Below, in pieces: positions 56,200 through 64,000 of a stretch of DNA of 64,000 nt; the first letter of the stretch is position 1, and every line of letters starts with the position of its first letter. The notes beneath the pieces are model-generated. The model was given only the letters and a program-made list of their open reading frames with translations, was not told where the DNA came from and ran no database searches. The position numbers were made by a program, and so were the translations under genes. Source of the DNA: Alloyangia pacifica (GTDB taxonomy: Bacteria > Pseudomonadota > Alphaproteobacteria > Rhodobacterales > Rhodobacteraceae). The stretch is from the NCBI RefSeq assembly GCF_003111685.1, contig NZ_CP022190.1, forward strand, positions 892,001-956,000, given 5' to 3'.

Positions 56200-56742
56200 A
56201 TGCCCCGAATTCTCGGCCTCAGCGGCAGCCTGCGCGCCGCCTCCTACAACGCCGGCTTGCTGCGCGCCGCCATGGAGCTGGCGCCCGAAGACTGCCCGGT
56301 GCTGCCCGGCTCGATCCACGAGGTGCCGCTTTTCAACGCCGACGAAGAGGCCGCCGAGGGGCTGCCCGTGGCGGTGAAGACCTTGCAGGCGCAGTTGGCG
56401 GAGGCCGATGGGCTGCTGCTGGTCACCCCCGAGTACAACGGCGGTATTCCGGGCGTTTTCAAGAATGCCATCGACTGGATGTCACGCGGCGAGGGCGGCA
56501 AAGCGTTCAAGGGCAAGCCGGTGGCGATCATCGGCGCGTCGCCCGGCGGGTTCGGGACAATCCTGTCGCAGACGCATTGGCTGCCCGTGCTGCGCGCATT
56601 GGGGGCGCAACCTTGGCTTGGCGCAAAACTGATGGTGTCGCGCGCGGGTAAATCCTTTGATGCGCAGGGCACCCTCACCGACAGCGCCGTGCGCGAGCAG
56701 CTGCAGGCCTATCTCGCGAGCTTCGCCGCGAGTCTCGACTAA
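56200..56742 (+). CDS. NADPH-dependent FMN reductase
   Basis: This 180-residue flavodoxin-like protein has LGLSGSLRAASYNAGLLRA (residues 5-23, FMN phosphate loop), TPEYNGGIPGVFKNAIDW and GASPGGFGT. It reduces FMN or quinones. It precedes the NemR-like regulator and may be part of the same electrophile/quinone response. Confidence 0.85.
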   Translation: MPRILGLSGSLRAASYNAGLLRAAMELAPEDCPVLPGSIHEVPLFNADEEAAEGLPVAVKTLQAQLAEADGLLLVTPEYNGGIPGVFKNAIDWMSRGEGGKAFKGKPVAIIGASPGGFGTILSQTHWLPVLRALGAQPWLGAKLMVSRAGKSFDAQGTLTDSAVREQLQAYLASFAASLD

Positions 56743-56848
56743 GACCTCCTTGGGTGGCCCCGGCAGGCTCTGCGCCTGCCGATCACGCCTCGTGACACGC
56801 GGCCTCCGTCTGGCGCGACGTCATCGGGAAAATCTGCCGCGGAGCGTC

Positions 56849-56863
56849 TAGACGACCGGTCTA
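56849..56863. promoter_or_regulatory. NemR-like operator
   Basis: tagac-gaccg-gtcta is a perfect 5-bp inverted repeat that contains the palindrome gaccggtc. It is 20 bases before the TetR start and resembles the TAGAC/GTCTA arms of NemR boxes, so autoregulation is likely. Confidence 0.6.
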
Positions 56864-56883
56864 TTTTAACTACATAGCTCCCC

Positions 56884-57483
56884 ATGACCGAGTCGAGCAA
56901 ATCCGAAGCAACACGCAAGAAGATCCTGGCCAGCGGCCGCGAGCTTGTCCTGAGGGGCGGCTTCACCGGCGTGGGCCTGTCGCAAATCCTCAAGGAAAGC
57001 GGCGTGCCCAAGGGGTCGTTCTACTATTATTTCGCTTCCAAGGAGGCCTTCGGCTGCGCCCTGCTCGAGGACTACGTCTCCGAATATCTCGAGAGATTTG
57101 ATGCCCTCGCGGAGACCCCGGGCAGCGCTGGCGACCGGCTCGCAGCCTATTGGGACTCCTGGCTCGGCGAGGACGCCTCGGCGGGACTGGCGTCACGCTG
57201 CCTTGTGGTCAAGCTCGCCGCCGAGATCGCCGACCTCTCGGACGACATGCGCCGGGTGCTCGACGACGGGGTCTCTGACCTTGTTGCGCGCCTCGCCGCG
57301 CTGCTGATTGAAGGCGCCGAGGATGGCTCGCTGCGGCCGCTGCCCGACCCCGAGGGCGCGGCGGGCGGAGCCTACGCGCAATGGCTTGGCGCGGCGATCC
57401 TTGCCAAGCTCTCGCAGAGCGACGCGCCCTTGCGGCAGGCTCGCGCCGACACCGTGCGCCGCCTCTTCCCCGACACTCCCTGA
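56884..57483 (+). CDS. TetR-family regulator, NemR-like
   Basis: This 199-residue protein is close to E. coli NemR in the HTH (LVLRGGFTGVGLSQILKESGVPKGSFYYYFASKEAFG) and in the segment CLVVKLAAEIADLSDDMR. The cysteine at residue 106 matches the redox-active Cys106 of NemR. NemR senses electrophiles and bleach and controls reductases. It is followed 29 bases later by a quinone-oxidoreductase-like gene. Confidence 0.85.
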   Translation: MTESSKSEATRKKILASGRELVLRGGFTGVGLSQILKESGVPKGSFYYYFASKEAFGCALLEDYVSEYLERFDALAETPGSAGDRLAAYWDSWLGEDASAGLASRCLVVKLAAEIADLSDDMRRVLDDGVSDLVARLAALLIEGAEDGSLRPLPDPEGAAGGAYAQWLGAAILAKLSQSDAPLRQARADTVRRLFPDTP

Positions 57484-57512
57484 CCCCTGTTTTTGACACG
57501 AAGGACCCCGAC

Positions 57513-58493
57513 ATGCGTGCTGCATATCACGACGTTTTTGGCGACCCCGCCGAAGTGATGCTCTTTGGCGAGATGGAGACGCCCAAGCCCGGTCCGGGCG
57601 AGGTGCTGATCAAGACCATCCTGTCGCCGATCCACAATCACGACCTGTGGACGATCCGCGGCCAATACGGCTACGTCCCCGAGTTGCCCGGCGAGATCGG
57701 CGGCTCCGAGGCGGTCGGCATGGTCGCCGCCCTTGGCGAGGGCGTCGACAAGGCGTTGCTCGGCCAGCGCGTTTCGGTCGGCGGCGTGCACGGCAGCTGG
57801 GCCGAGTTCTTCGTCGCCAAGGCGGCGACGCTCGTGCAACTGCCCCAGAGCATCCAGGACGAGGACGCGGCGCAGCTCATCGCCATGCCGTTCAGCGCCA
57901 TCGCCCTGCTCGACTCGCTCAAGGCCGGCGAAGGCGACTGGCTTGTGCAGACCGCGGCCAATGGCGCTGTCGGCAAGATCATGGTGAGCCTTGCGAAGGC
58001 GCGCGGCATCAACCTGTTGAACCTCGTGCGCCGCGCCGATGCGGTCGAGGAAATGAAGGCGCTCGGCGCCGAACACGTCCTCTCCACCGCCGACGAAGGT
58101 TGGCTCGACACCGCCAAGGCGCTGATCGGTCCCGCGGGCGCGGTCTCGGCCATTGACTCCGTCGGCGCCGAGCTGGGCATGGCGCTGGCCGCGCTGCTGG
58201 GCAAGGACGGGGAATACGTGGTCTTCGGCACGGCGACCGGCGCACCGCTTCAGCTGCCGAGCGGTGAAATGATCACCAAGCACTTGGCCGTTCGCGGCTT
58301 CTGGGCCTCGCGCGTGTTCGGCGAGATGAACAGCGAGACGCAGGTGCGCCTGCTGACCGAATTGGTGACCCTGGCGGCGCAAGGCAAGCTGGCGCTCGAC
58401 GTGGGCAGCGTTTTCGACCTGGAGCAGGTCACCGAGGCGATGCACGCAGCCCAGACGCCCGCCCGCAGCGGCAAGATCCTGCTGCGGGCCTGA
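57513..58493 (+). CDS. zinc-type alcohol dehydrogenase-like / quinone oxidoreductase
   Basis: This 326-residue MDR protein has the N-terminal GroES-like part (PKPGPGEVLIKTILSPIHNHDLWTIRGQYGYVPELPGEIGGSEAVG) and a Rossmann domain (LVQTAANGAVGKIMVSLAKARG). Zinc ligands are not evident, so it probably is a zinc-independent NADPH quinone or enone reductase. It is controlled by the NemR-like protein by position. Confidence 0.85.
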   Translation: MRAAYHDVFGDPAEVMLFGEMETPKPGPGEVLIKTILSPIHNHDLWTIRGQYGYVPELPGEIGGSEAVGMVAALGEGVDKALLGQRVSVGGVHGSWAEFFVAKAATLVQLPQSIQDEDAAQLIAMPFSAIALLDSLKAGEGDWLVQTAANGAVGKIMVSLAKARGINLLNLVRRADAVEEMKALGAEHVLSTADEGWLDTAKALIGPAGAVSAIDSVGAELGMALAALLGKDGEYVVFGTATGAPLQLPSGEMITKHLAVRGFWASRVFGEMNSETQVRLLTELVTLAAQGKLALDVGSVFDLEQVTEAMHAAQTPARSGKILLRA

Positions 58494-58518
58494 CCCGCGG
58501 CGCTTGCCCCTGATACAA

Positions 58519-58552
58519 GGCCCCTCGCCCGAACCGGCGGGGGGTCTTTTTC
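58519..58552 (+). terminator. Rho-independent terminator
   Basis: ggcccctcgcc-N6-ggcggggggtc with G-T pairs, followed by tttttcg; 25 bases after the oxidoreductase stop. Confidence 0.7.
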
Positions 58553-58738
58553 GTGTGACGCGCCGCTCGGCCCTGCGTGGCGCGGGGCGCGGCATTCGGG
58601 GCGCAGTCGCCGCGTGATCCCCGAGGCGCGCACCGCTTCCCCTTGACCTTCGCCCCGGCGCCGCGTTTCTCCGGCAGGCGGCCACCGCGCCGCCGGGTCC
58701 ACGCCCCGCCGCATCCGCCGCACAGCAGAAAGAGCCCC

Positions 58739-59551
58739 ATGGATTACGTCACGCTATTCGCCGTCATCGCCGCCGCCGGCACGGTGGCCGGAATCATCTC
58801 GGGTCTTCTGGGCGTGGGCGGGGGGATCATCCTCGTGCCGGCCTTCTATTACGTCTTCACCGGCCTCGGTTATCACCCCGAGCAGCTGATGCAGATCTGC
58901 GTCGCCACCTCGACCGGCACGATCATCGTGACCTCGCTGCGCTCGGTCACCTCGCATCACAAGCGGGGCGCGGTGAGCCTCGAGTTGATCAAGGGGTGGG
59001 GGCCGTTCATCGCCATGGGCTCGGTGCTGGGCGTTCTGGCCGCGACCGTGCTGCACAGCGACCAGCTGCTGCTGGTCTTCGGCGTGATCGGCGTCTGCCT
59101 CGGGCTCTACATGCTGCTCGGCAAGAAGACCTGGCGGATCTCCGAGACCCTGCCGGGGCGCGGGCTGAGCGCGCTCTACGGCGGCATCATCGGCTTCTTC
59201 TCGGCGCTGATGGGCATTGGCGGAGGCAGCTTCACCGTGCCGCTGCTGACCGCCTACAACGTGCCGCCGCACCGTGCCGTTGGCACCTCGCCCGGCTTCG
59301 GGCTGCTGATCTCGATCCCCGGGTTCATCGCTTTCCTGCTGACCGGCTGGGGGATCACCGGCAAGCCGCCGGGCACCGTGGGCTACGTCAATTTGCCCGC
59401 CGTTCTGCTGATCATGGTGACCTCGCTGCTCACCGTGCCGATCGGTGTGAAGCTGGCGCACAGCCTGAGCCCGGCCCGGCTCCGGCTGGTCTTTGCGATC
59501 ACCGTGCTGGTGCTGGCCGGGAACATGCTCCGCAAGGCGCTGGTGGGCTGA
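58739..59551 (+). CDS. TauE/SafE-family (TSUP) sulfite/organosulfonate exporter-like protein
   Basis: This 270-residue membrane protein has eight helices and the repeat motif GLLGVGGGIILVPAFYYVF near the start and LMGIGGGSFTVPLLTAYNVPPHRAVGTS later. These glycine-rich motifs define TSUP proteins. It may export sulfite, sulfoacetate or other anions. It stands alone and converges on map. Confidence 0.88.
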   Translation: MDYVTLFAVIAAAGTVAGIISGLLGVGGGIILVPAFYYVFTGLGYHPEQLMQICVATSTGTIIVTSLRSVTSHHKRGAVSLELIKGWGPFIAMGSVLGVLAATVLHSDQLLLVFGVIGVCLGLYMLLGKKTWRISETLPGRGLSALYGGIIGFFSALMGIGGGSFTVPLLTAYNVPPHRAVGTSPGFGLLISIPGFIAFLLTGWGITGKPPGTVGYVNLPAVLLIMVTSLLTVPIGVKLAHSLSPARLRLVFAITVLVLAGNMLRKALVG

Positions 59552-59671
59552 GCCTGTCGGGCCGACGCCTCATCCCTCGGCGAGGCGCTGGACCATCCAG
59601 GCATCGAGACGGCGTTGAGGCTGGTGGACTGCCCCTCGCCCGAGATCGCGCCCGGCCAGCCCTTCAGCCCT

Positions 59672-60499
59672 TCAGCCCCAGGTCGGGTGGAACTTACCGC
59701 CCGGAGAGAGGGTGAAGATCTCGGCCCCGTCGACGGTCACGCCAACCGAATGCTCGAACTGCGCCGAGAGCGACTTGTCGCGGGTCACGGCGGTCCAGTC
59801 GTCGGCGAGCACCTTTGTCTCGGGACGGCCGAGGTTCACCATCGGCTCGATGGTGAAGAACATGCCTTCCTCGAGCATCGGCCCGGTGCCGGCTCGGCCA
59901 TAGTGCAGCACGTTGGGCGCGGCGTGGAACACCCGGCCGAGACCGTGACCGCAGAAATCGCGCACCACCGACATGCGCTGCGATTCGACATAGCTCTGGA
60001 TGGCATGGCCGATGTCGCCGAAGGTGTTGCCCGGCTTCACCGCCTCGATGCCCATCATGAGCGAGTCATGGGTCACCTGGATCAGCCGCTCGGCCTTGCG
60101 CGAGAGCTTGCCGGCCACGTACATGCGGCTGGTGTCGCCGTACCAGCCGTCGACGATCACCGTGACATCGACGTTGAGGATGTCGCCATCCTTCAGCTTC
60201 TTGTCGCCGGGGATGCCGTGGCAGACCACGTGGTTGATCGAAATGCAGCTGGCGTGCTGATAGCCCTTGTAGCCGATCGTGGCCGAAACCGCGCCCGCCT
60301 CTTCGACCGCACCGCGGATGAAGTCGTCGATCTCGGCCGTGGTGCGACCGGGCTCGACCAGCGGCGCGAGATCGTCGAGGATCTTCGCGGCCAGCGCGCC
60401 GGCCTTCTGCATGCCGGCAAAATCGGCGGTTTCGTGAATGCGGATGCCGTCGCGGGTGAGACGGCCGCTCGTGTCATTTCGCAAGACGGGGCGCTCCAT
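59672..60499 (-). CDS. map: type I methionine aminopeptidase
   Basis: This 275-residue enzyme shows the metal-site residues in NVDVTVIVDGWYGDTSRM, FCGHGLGRVFH, FFTIEPM and QFEHSVGV. The active-site His lies in the QHASCISIN segment. The start at 60499 is after GGGAAGAG. It removes N-terminal Met. It is essential in most bacteria. There is an 80-residue false upstream extension. Confidence 0.95.
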   Translation of the reverse strand: MERPVLRNDTSGRLTRDGIRIHETADFAGMQKAGALAAKILDDLAPLVEPGRTTAEIDDFIRGAVEEAGAVSATIGYKGYQHASCISINHVVCHGIPGDKKLKDGDILNVDVTVIVDGWYGDTSRMYVAGKLSRKAERLIQVTHDSLMMGIEAVKPGNTFGDIGHAIQSYVESQRMSVVRDFCGHGLGRVFHAAPNVLHYGRAGTGPMLEEGMFFTIEPMVNLGRPETKVLADDWTAVTRDKSLSAQFEHSVGVTVDGAEIFTLSPGGKFHPTWG

Positions 60500-60738
60500 G
60501 GGTCTCTTCCCTTCAATACTTAATGCGTATTGCGCTCCATTGCCAGAGGATGGCAGGGGAACGCAATGGCATGTCCCGGAGTTAAGTCCCGCGATGCGGG
60601 CCGCGGCGCCGATCCTGCCAGCCAGGGCATCGCCCGAAGACCGCCTGAAGGGGATCAGGCAGACCCGACCCAAAGACGTGCCGGACGCAGCGGCGCGCAA
60701 GAAAGCCGCAAGGCGCAGAAAAGGACCGACGAGGGACA

Positions 60739-61635
60739 ATGGACAGTATCAACGAAGTCATGAACACCGAGATCTACAACGGCACGTCGCTTTCCGACGT
60801 GTTCACGCTGGACTTCATGGCCAGCGTTCTCGGCAACGTGGTGGCAGCCATCGTGCTGCTGCTGGTGGGGCTTTTCATCGGCCGCTGGGTCAAGGGCCGG
60901 ATCACCGCGATGTCGGCGCGCAGCGCCCGGCTCGATGACACGCTCTTCAACTTCCTCGGGAATATCGCGCGCTACGTGGTGTTGATCTTCACCATCCTTG
61001 TTGTGCTCAACACTTTCGGCGTGCAGACCACCTCGATCATCGCCGCGCTCGGCGCTGCCGGCCTTGCCGTCGGGCTCGCGCTTCAGGGCACCCTGTCGAA
61101 TGTCGCAGCGGGGGTGATGATCATCATCTTCCGCCCGATCAAGCTGGGCGATTTCGTTTCGGTGGCCGGGGTCTCGGGGACGGTCAAGGACATCACCCTC
61201 AACACCACCGAGCTTGCCAGCCTCGGCAACACGCAGATCATCGTGCCGAATTCCGAAGTCTGGGGCAACGTCATCGAGAACTATTCGATCTACAAGACTC
61301 GCCGCGCGGAATGGACCTTTGGCGTCGGCTACGGCGCAAACCTCGCCACCGCCGAGCGGGTGATCCGCGAGACCATCATGGCCGATCCGCGCTCGCTGAA
61401 CGATCCCGAACCCTTCATCCAGGTCAACGCGCTGAACGACAGCTCGGTCGATTTCCTGGTGCGCGTCTGGGTCGGGAGCGGCGACTATTTCGCCTATCAG
61501 GCCGACATGAAGCGCAAGGTCAAGGAAGCGCTGGACGCCAATGGCGTCGACATCCCCTTCCCCACCCGCACGCTGCACCTCTCGCGCGACGAGGATGCCG
61601 AGGTGGCCGCGGAGCCGCGTTCGCGACTGGCCTGA
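60739..61635 (+). CDS. small-conductance mechanosensitive channel MscS family
   Basis: This 298-residue protein has three N-terminal helices (VLGNVVAAIVLLLVGLFIGRWV, YVVLIFTILVVLNTFGVQTTSIIAALGAAGLAVGLALQGTLSNVAAGVMII). The last is the pore helix with AALGAAGLAVGLALQG. The beta domain (GDFVSVAGVSGTVKDITLNTTEL and VPNSEVWGNVIENYS) follows. It releases solutes on hypo-osmotic shock, consistent with a betaine-accumulating organism. Confidence 0.94.
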   Translation: MDSINEVMNTEIYNGTSLSDVFTLDFMASVLGNVVAAIVLLLVGLFIGRWVKGRITAMSARSARLDDTLFNFLGNIARYVVLIFTILVVLNTFGVQTTSIIAALGAAGLAVGLALQGTLSNVAAGVMIIIFRPIKLGDFVSVAGVSGTVKDITLNTTELASLGNTQIIVPNSEVWGNVIENYSIYKTRRAEWTFGVGYGANLATAERVIRETIMADPRSLNDPEPFIQVNALNDSSVDFLVRVWVGSGDYFAYQADMKRKVKEALDANGVDIPFPTRTLHLSRDEDAEVAAEPRSRLA

Positions 61636-61730
61636 GTCCCTTGATGGCATCGGCGGATGGGGCACCGTCCCGTCCGCTTTGGAAGACTCCCGCGGGACGT
61701 TTGAACCTAGAGGGGGACGCGCCGGACGCT

Positions 61731-62438
61731 TCAGGGCGCGCGGAACGGCAGTGGCGCGCCGAGGGTGATTTCCTCGGGCGTGATCCGGCAGCCGAGCGCG
61801 AGAACCTCGACCCCCGCCGCGCGCGCGCTGGCGAAAGCCGCAGCATAGGCGGGATCGATGTCGGAGGCGAGCGTGACCACCTCGGCATCGGTGCGCTGCA
61901 CCAGATAGAGCATCACGGCGCGGTGGCCCTGCTGGACCATCGCGGCGAGTTCCGCGAGATGCTTGGCCCCGCGCGCCGTGACGCTGTCGGGGAACTCGGC
62001 GAGGCCCGGGCTGCGCGAAAGGGTCACCGATTTCACCTCCACGTAGCAGTCCCGGCGGGCCGCCCCGGTGAGCAGGAAGTCGATGCGGCTTTTCTCGCCA
62101 TATTTCACCTCGGGGCGGACGGTCTCGTAGCCCTCCAGTCCCCCCACCTGCCCGGCCACGAGCGCGGCGCGCAGCACGCGGTTGGGCACACCGGTGTCGA
62201 CGCCAATGAAGGCGCCGCCCTCGTGCTCGATCAGCCGCCACGCGTATTTCAGCTTCCGCTTCGGATCCTCGTTTGGCTCGAGCCAGATCCGGCTCTCGGG
62301 TTCGGCCATGCCAAGCATACTGCCCGGATTGGCCACATGGGCGGTGATCTCTGAGCCATCCTCGAGCCGGCAATCGGCGAGGAAACGCTTATAGCGGCGC
62401 AGCAGGCGGGCGGGGATGAGCGGGGTCTCGAAACGCAT
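61731..62438 (-). CDS. sfsA: sugar fermentation stimulation protein / nuclease SfsA
   Basis: This 235-residue SfsA has the conserved KRFLADCRLEDG, HVANPGSMLGM, GVDTGVPNRVL, SRIDFLL and CYVEVKSVTL segments. The last two contain the PD-(D/E)xK-like acidic residues, and SfsA has DNA/RNA-binding and nuclease links. Length is normal. It is monocistronic. Confidence 0.95.
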   Translation of the reverse strand: MRFETPLIPARLLRRYKRFLADCRLEDGSEITAHVANPGSMLGMAEPESRIWLEPNEDPKRKLKYAWRLIEHEGGAFIGVDTGVPNRVLRAALVAGQVGGLEGYETVRPEVKYGEKSRIDFLLTGAARRDCYVEVKSVTLSRSPGLAEFPDSVTARGAKHLAELAAMVQQGHRAVMLYLVQRTDAEVVTLASDIDPAYAAAFASARAAGVEVLALGCRITPEEITLGAPLPFRAP

Positions 62439-62480
62439 GGGCGTGCTATAGCGGGACCGGTGACGGGCGCAAGCCGGCGG

Positions 62481-63248
62481 TCAACTCCGCGCGGCCACCA
62501 CCACCTCGCAGCCCCAATCGGCGCAGGCCGCGGCAAGGCCGGGCTCGAGCGGGGCGTCGGTGAGGAACTTGTCTATCTCCGCCAGCGAGGCAATGCGCGC
62601 CGGGGCGCTGCGCTTGAACTTCGACTGGTCGGCCACAAGGTAGGTGCGGCGCGACTGTCGCAGGATGGCGCGGCTGACGCCGACTTCCTGCAGGTCGAAG
62701 TCGAGGATGTCGCCCTCGGCGTCCAGCGCCGAACAGCCGATCACCGCGAGGTCGAACTTGAACTGGCGGATGCTCTCGGTCGCCAGCGCGCCGATGAGCC
62801 CGCCGTCGGTGCGGCGCAGGCTGCCGCCGCTGACCAGCACCTCGCAATCGGGATTGGCGACGAGGATATTGGCGACGTTCATATTGTTGGTCACCACCAT
62901 CAGCCCCTTGTGATGCAAGAGTTCGCGCGCCACCGCCTCGGTGCTGGTGCCGATGTTGAGGAACAGCGAGATGCCGTGCGGGATGCGCGCGGCGCAGGCA
63001 CGGGCGATGCCAGTCTTGGCCTCCATGTTGAGATGGCGCCGTTCCTCATAGCCGATGTTCATCGTACCCGAGGGCAGCACCGCTCCGCCGTGCACCCGGT
63101 CGAGCCGCCCGGCGTCCGCCAGATCGCTCAGGTCGCGGCGGATGGTCTGCAGCGTGACACCGAAGTGCTGCGCCAGCCCTTCGACGGTGACCTTGCCGTC
63201 GCGGCGGGCGATCTCGAGAATCTCCGGGTGGCGCAGGGACTGGGACAT
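62481..63248 (-). CDS. DeoR-family regulator, GlpR-like
   Basis: This 255-residue DeoR regulator has an N-terminal HTH (DGKVTVEGLAQHFGVTLQTIRRDLSDLADAGRLDRVHGGAV, about residues 17-57) and a C-terminal sugar-phosphate-binding domain (FLNIGTSTEAVARELLHHKGLMVVTNNMN). It is divergent from glpD, so it likely represses the glycerol-3-phosphate genes. Confidence 0.88.
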   Translation of the reverse strand: MSQSLRHPEILEIARRDGKVTVEGLAQHFGVTLQTIRRDLSDLADAGRLDRVHGGAVLPSGTMNIGYEERRHLNMEAKTGIARACAARIPHGISLFLNIGTSTEAVARELLHHKGLMVVTNNMNVANILVANPDCEVLVSGGSLRRTDGGLIGALATESIRQFKFDLAVIGCSALDAEGDILDFDLQEVGVSRAILRQSRRTYLVADQSKFKRSAPARIASLAEIDKFLTDAPLEPGLAAACADWGCEVVVAARS

Positions 63249-63373
63249 GGGTGTTCGGTTTCTTTCGCTTTATCCTGACTCGGGCAGAAAAACCGCAAAT
63301 CTTCGCCGGTTCCAGAGGATTCGTTTCTGCATCTGCATGGTCTGAACCAAAGATTGCGACAGAAGTGCGCGAT

Positions 63374-63379
63374 TATAAT
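63374..63379 (+). promoter_or_regulatory. -10-like element TATAAT upstream of glpD
   Basis: A perfect TATAAT lies 103 bases before the glpD start; the -35 partner (ttgcga, 63354-63359) is at only 14 bases, so it is uncertain. Confidence 0.35.
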
Positions 63380-63393
63380 AGGAAATCTCCACG

Positions 63394-63419
63394 CGTTCTT
63401 GAACGAAAAAAAACGAAAA
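63394..63419. promoter_or_regulatory. probable GlpR/DeoR operator region
   Basis: cgttc-tt-gaacg (63394-63405) is a perfect inverted repeat, and aacgaaaa is repeated exactly 10 bases apart (63402-63409 and 63412-63419). It lies between the divergent GlpR-like and glpD genes, just downstream of the -10-like element, in a good position to block glpD transcription. Confidence 0.45.
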
Positions 63420-63481
63420 CAAATTCCTTGCGTGAATGCGCGGTCCAGGTTTAGCCTGCCCCCAACGTGAAAGAGGCTCCC

Positions 63482-64000
63482 GTGCGCAAGACCACCCCCG
63501 ATACCCCTGCAGATCTTTTCGTCATCGGTGGCGGCATCAACGGATGCGGCATCGCCCGGGACGCGGCCGGGCGCGGCGCTTCCGTGCTGCTGGCCGAGAT
63601 GGGCGATCTCGCCTCGGCGACTTCCTCGGCCTCGACCAAACTGTTCCACGGCGGGCTGCGCTATCTCGAGTATCTCGAGGTGCGGCTGGTGCGCGAGGCA
63701 CTGGTCGAGCGCGAGGTTCTGCTGCGCGCCATGCCGCACATAAGCTGGCCGATGCGTTTCGTGCTGCCCTACCACAGGGACATGCGCTTCGAGAGCGAGA
63801 CGCCGATCTCCAAGATGCTCGGGCTGGCGATGCCCTGGATGAAGGGGCGCCGTCCGGCGTGGCTGATCCGCATGGGGCTGTTCATGTACGACCACCTCGG
63901 GGGACGGAAGATCCTGCCGGGCACGGCGACACTCTCGCTGAAGGGCGCGAAGGAGGGCGCGCCGCTGCAGCCGCGCTTCGAGCGCGCCTATGAATATTCC
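63482..64000 (+). CDS. glpD: aerobic glycerol-3-phosphate dehydrogenase GlpD, N-terminal part (runs off the window)
   Basis: The open frame from GTG 63482 continues to the last base (173 codons) without a stop. It has the FAD motif FVIGGGINGCGIARDAAGRG (residues 13-32) and the GlpD signatures SASTKLFHGGLRYLEYLE and WPMRFVLPYHRDMR. AAAGAGG lies 7 bases before the GTG; an alternative in-frame GTG is at 63467. It oxidises glycerol-3-phosphate to dihydroxyacetone phosphate at the membrane. The rest of the gene is beyond the window. Confidence 0.93.
   Translation, partial: MRKTTPDTPADLFVIGGGINGCGIARDAAGRGASVLLAEMGDLASATSSASTKLFHGGLRYLEYLEVRLVREALVEREVLLRAMPHISWPMRFVLPYHRDMRFESETPISKMLGLAMPWMKGRRPAWLIRMGLFMYDHLGGRKILPGTATLSLKGAKEGAPLQPRFERAYEYS

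Noticed and set aside
60655..62373. 572-residue minus-strand frame over the MscS channel
   Set aside because: Antisense shadow of the channel gene that also runs into sfsA; no domain and Arg-rich composition.

Overview
The window is a GC-rich, densely coded chromosomal or chromid segment. The gene set points to an alphaproteobacterium of the Rhodobacteraceae (roseobacter group): a TRAP solute-binding protein, choXWV-betIBA, heterotetrameric sarcosine oxidase soxBDAG, metNIQ, prpE with apparent ScfR-type TGCAAA boxes, a hybrid malic enzyme, and a type I methionine aminopeptidase. No tRNA, rRNA, CRISPR array or prophage was seen. One intact IS30-family element and one IS30-like remnant are the only mobile DNA. 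The family assignments come from reading the protein sequences; no database search was run.

Layout. 1-43: last codons of a second katG. 227-3090 (minus): TRAP binding protein, D-erythronate dehydrogenase-like enzyme and FadR-type regulator, an acid-sugar module whose TRAP membrane subunits are not here. 3374-8943: a YncE-like secreted propeller, a small membrane protein, a YbaY/META envelope protein, a YgiC-YgiB pair and a small membrane protein. 9166-10380: IS30 element, AT-rich flank and IS30 remnant. 10420-14571: YbaN-like protein, a TetR regulator with a perfect operator translationally coupled to a DadA-like oxidase, YitT, and a formate/nitrite-type channel. 14815-16989: katG. 17152-24517 (minus): a seven-gene operon of LacI regulator, four-gene ABC importer, nucleoside hydrolase and adenine deaminase, read here as a purine-nucleoside uptake and salvage system. 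24811-29473: MCE lipid-transport operon (STAS-MlaE, MlaF, long single-MCE protein, outer-membrane lipoprotein) and a small orphan protein.

29563-36342 is the choline to glycine betaine block: choXWV divergent from betI-betB-betA, with a near-perfect BetI-type palindrome between them. 36471-37322 is a GH25 lysozyme-like lipoprotein and 37605-40143 is metNIQ. 40377-46764 is soxBDAG (minus) next to a divergent GlxA/GbdR-type AraC regulator, which continues betaine breakdown from sarcosine to glycine. 46821-52500 holds a DUF4396 membrane protein, prpE, the malic enzyme maeB and a DUF3072 protein: propionate and C4/acetyl-CoA metabolism.

52728-63248 holds housekeeping and stress genes: ppaC, an aldose-1-epimerase-like protein, a HAD phosphatase, a MaoC hydratase, an FMN reductase, a NemR-like electrophile sensor with its oxidoreductase, a TSUP exporter, map, an MscS channel, sfsA and a DeoR/GlpR regulator. 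The window ends inside glpD, divergent from that regulator.

The most novel-looking units are the LacI-ABC-nucleoside hydrolase-adenine deaminase operon with twin operators exactly four helical turns apart, the Mce needle-type operon without MlaA or MlaC, and the NemR-like module. Several sharp palindromes mark undescribed operators.
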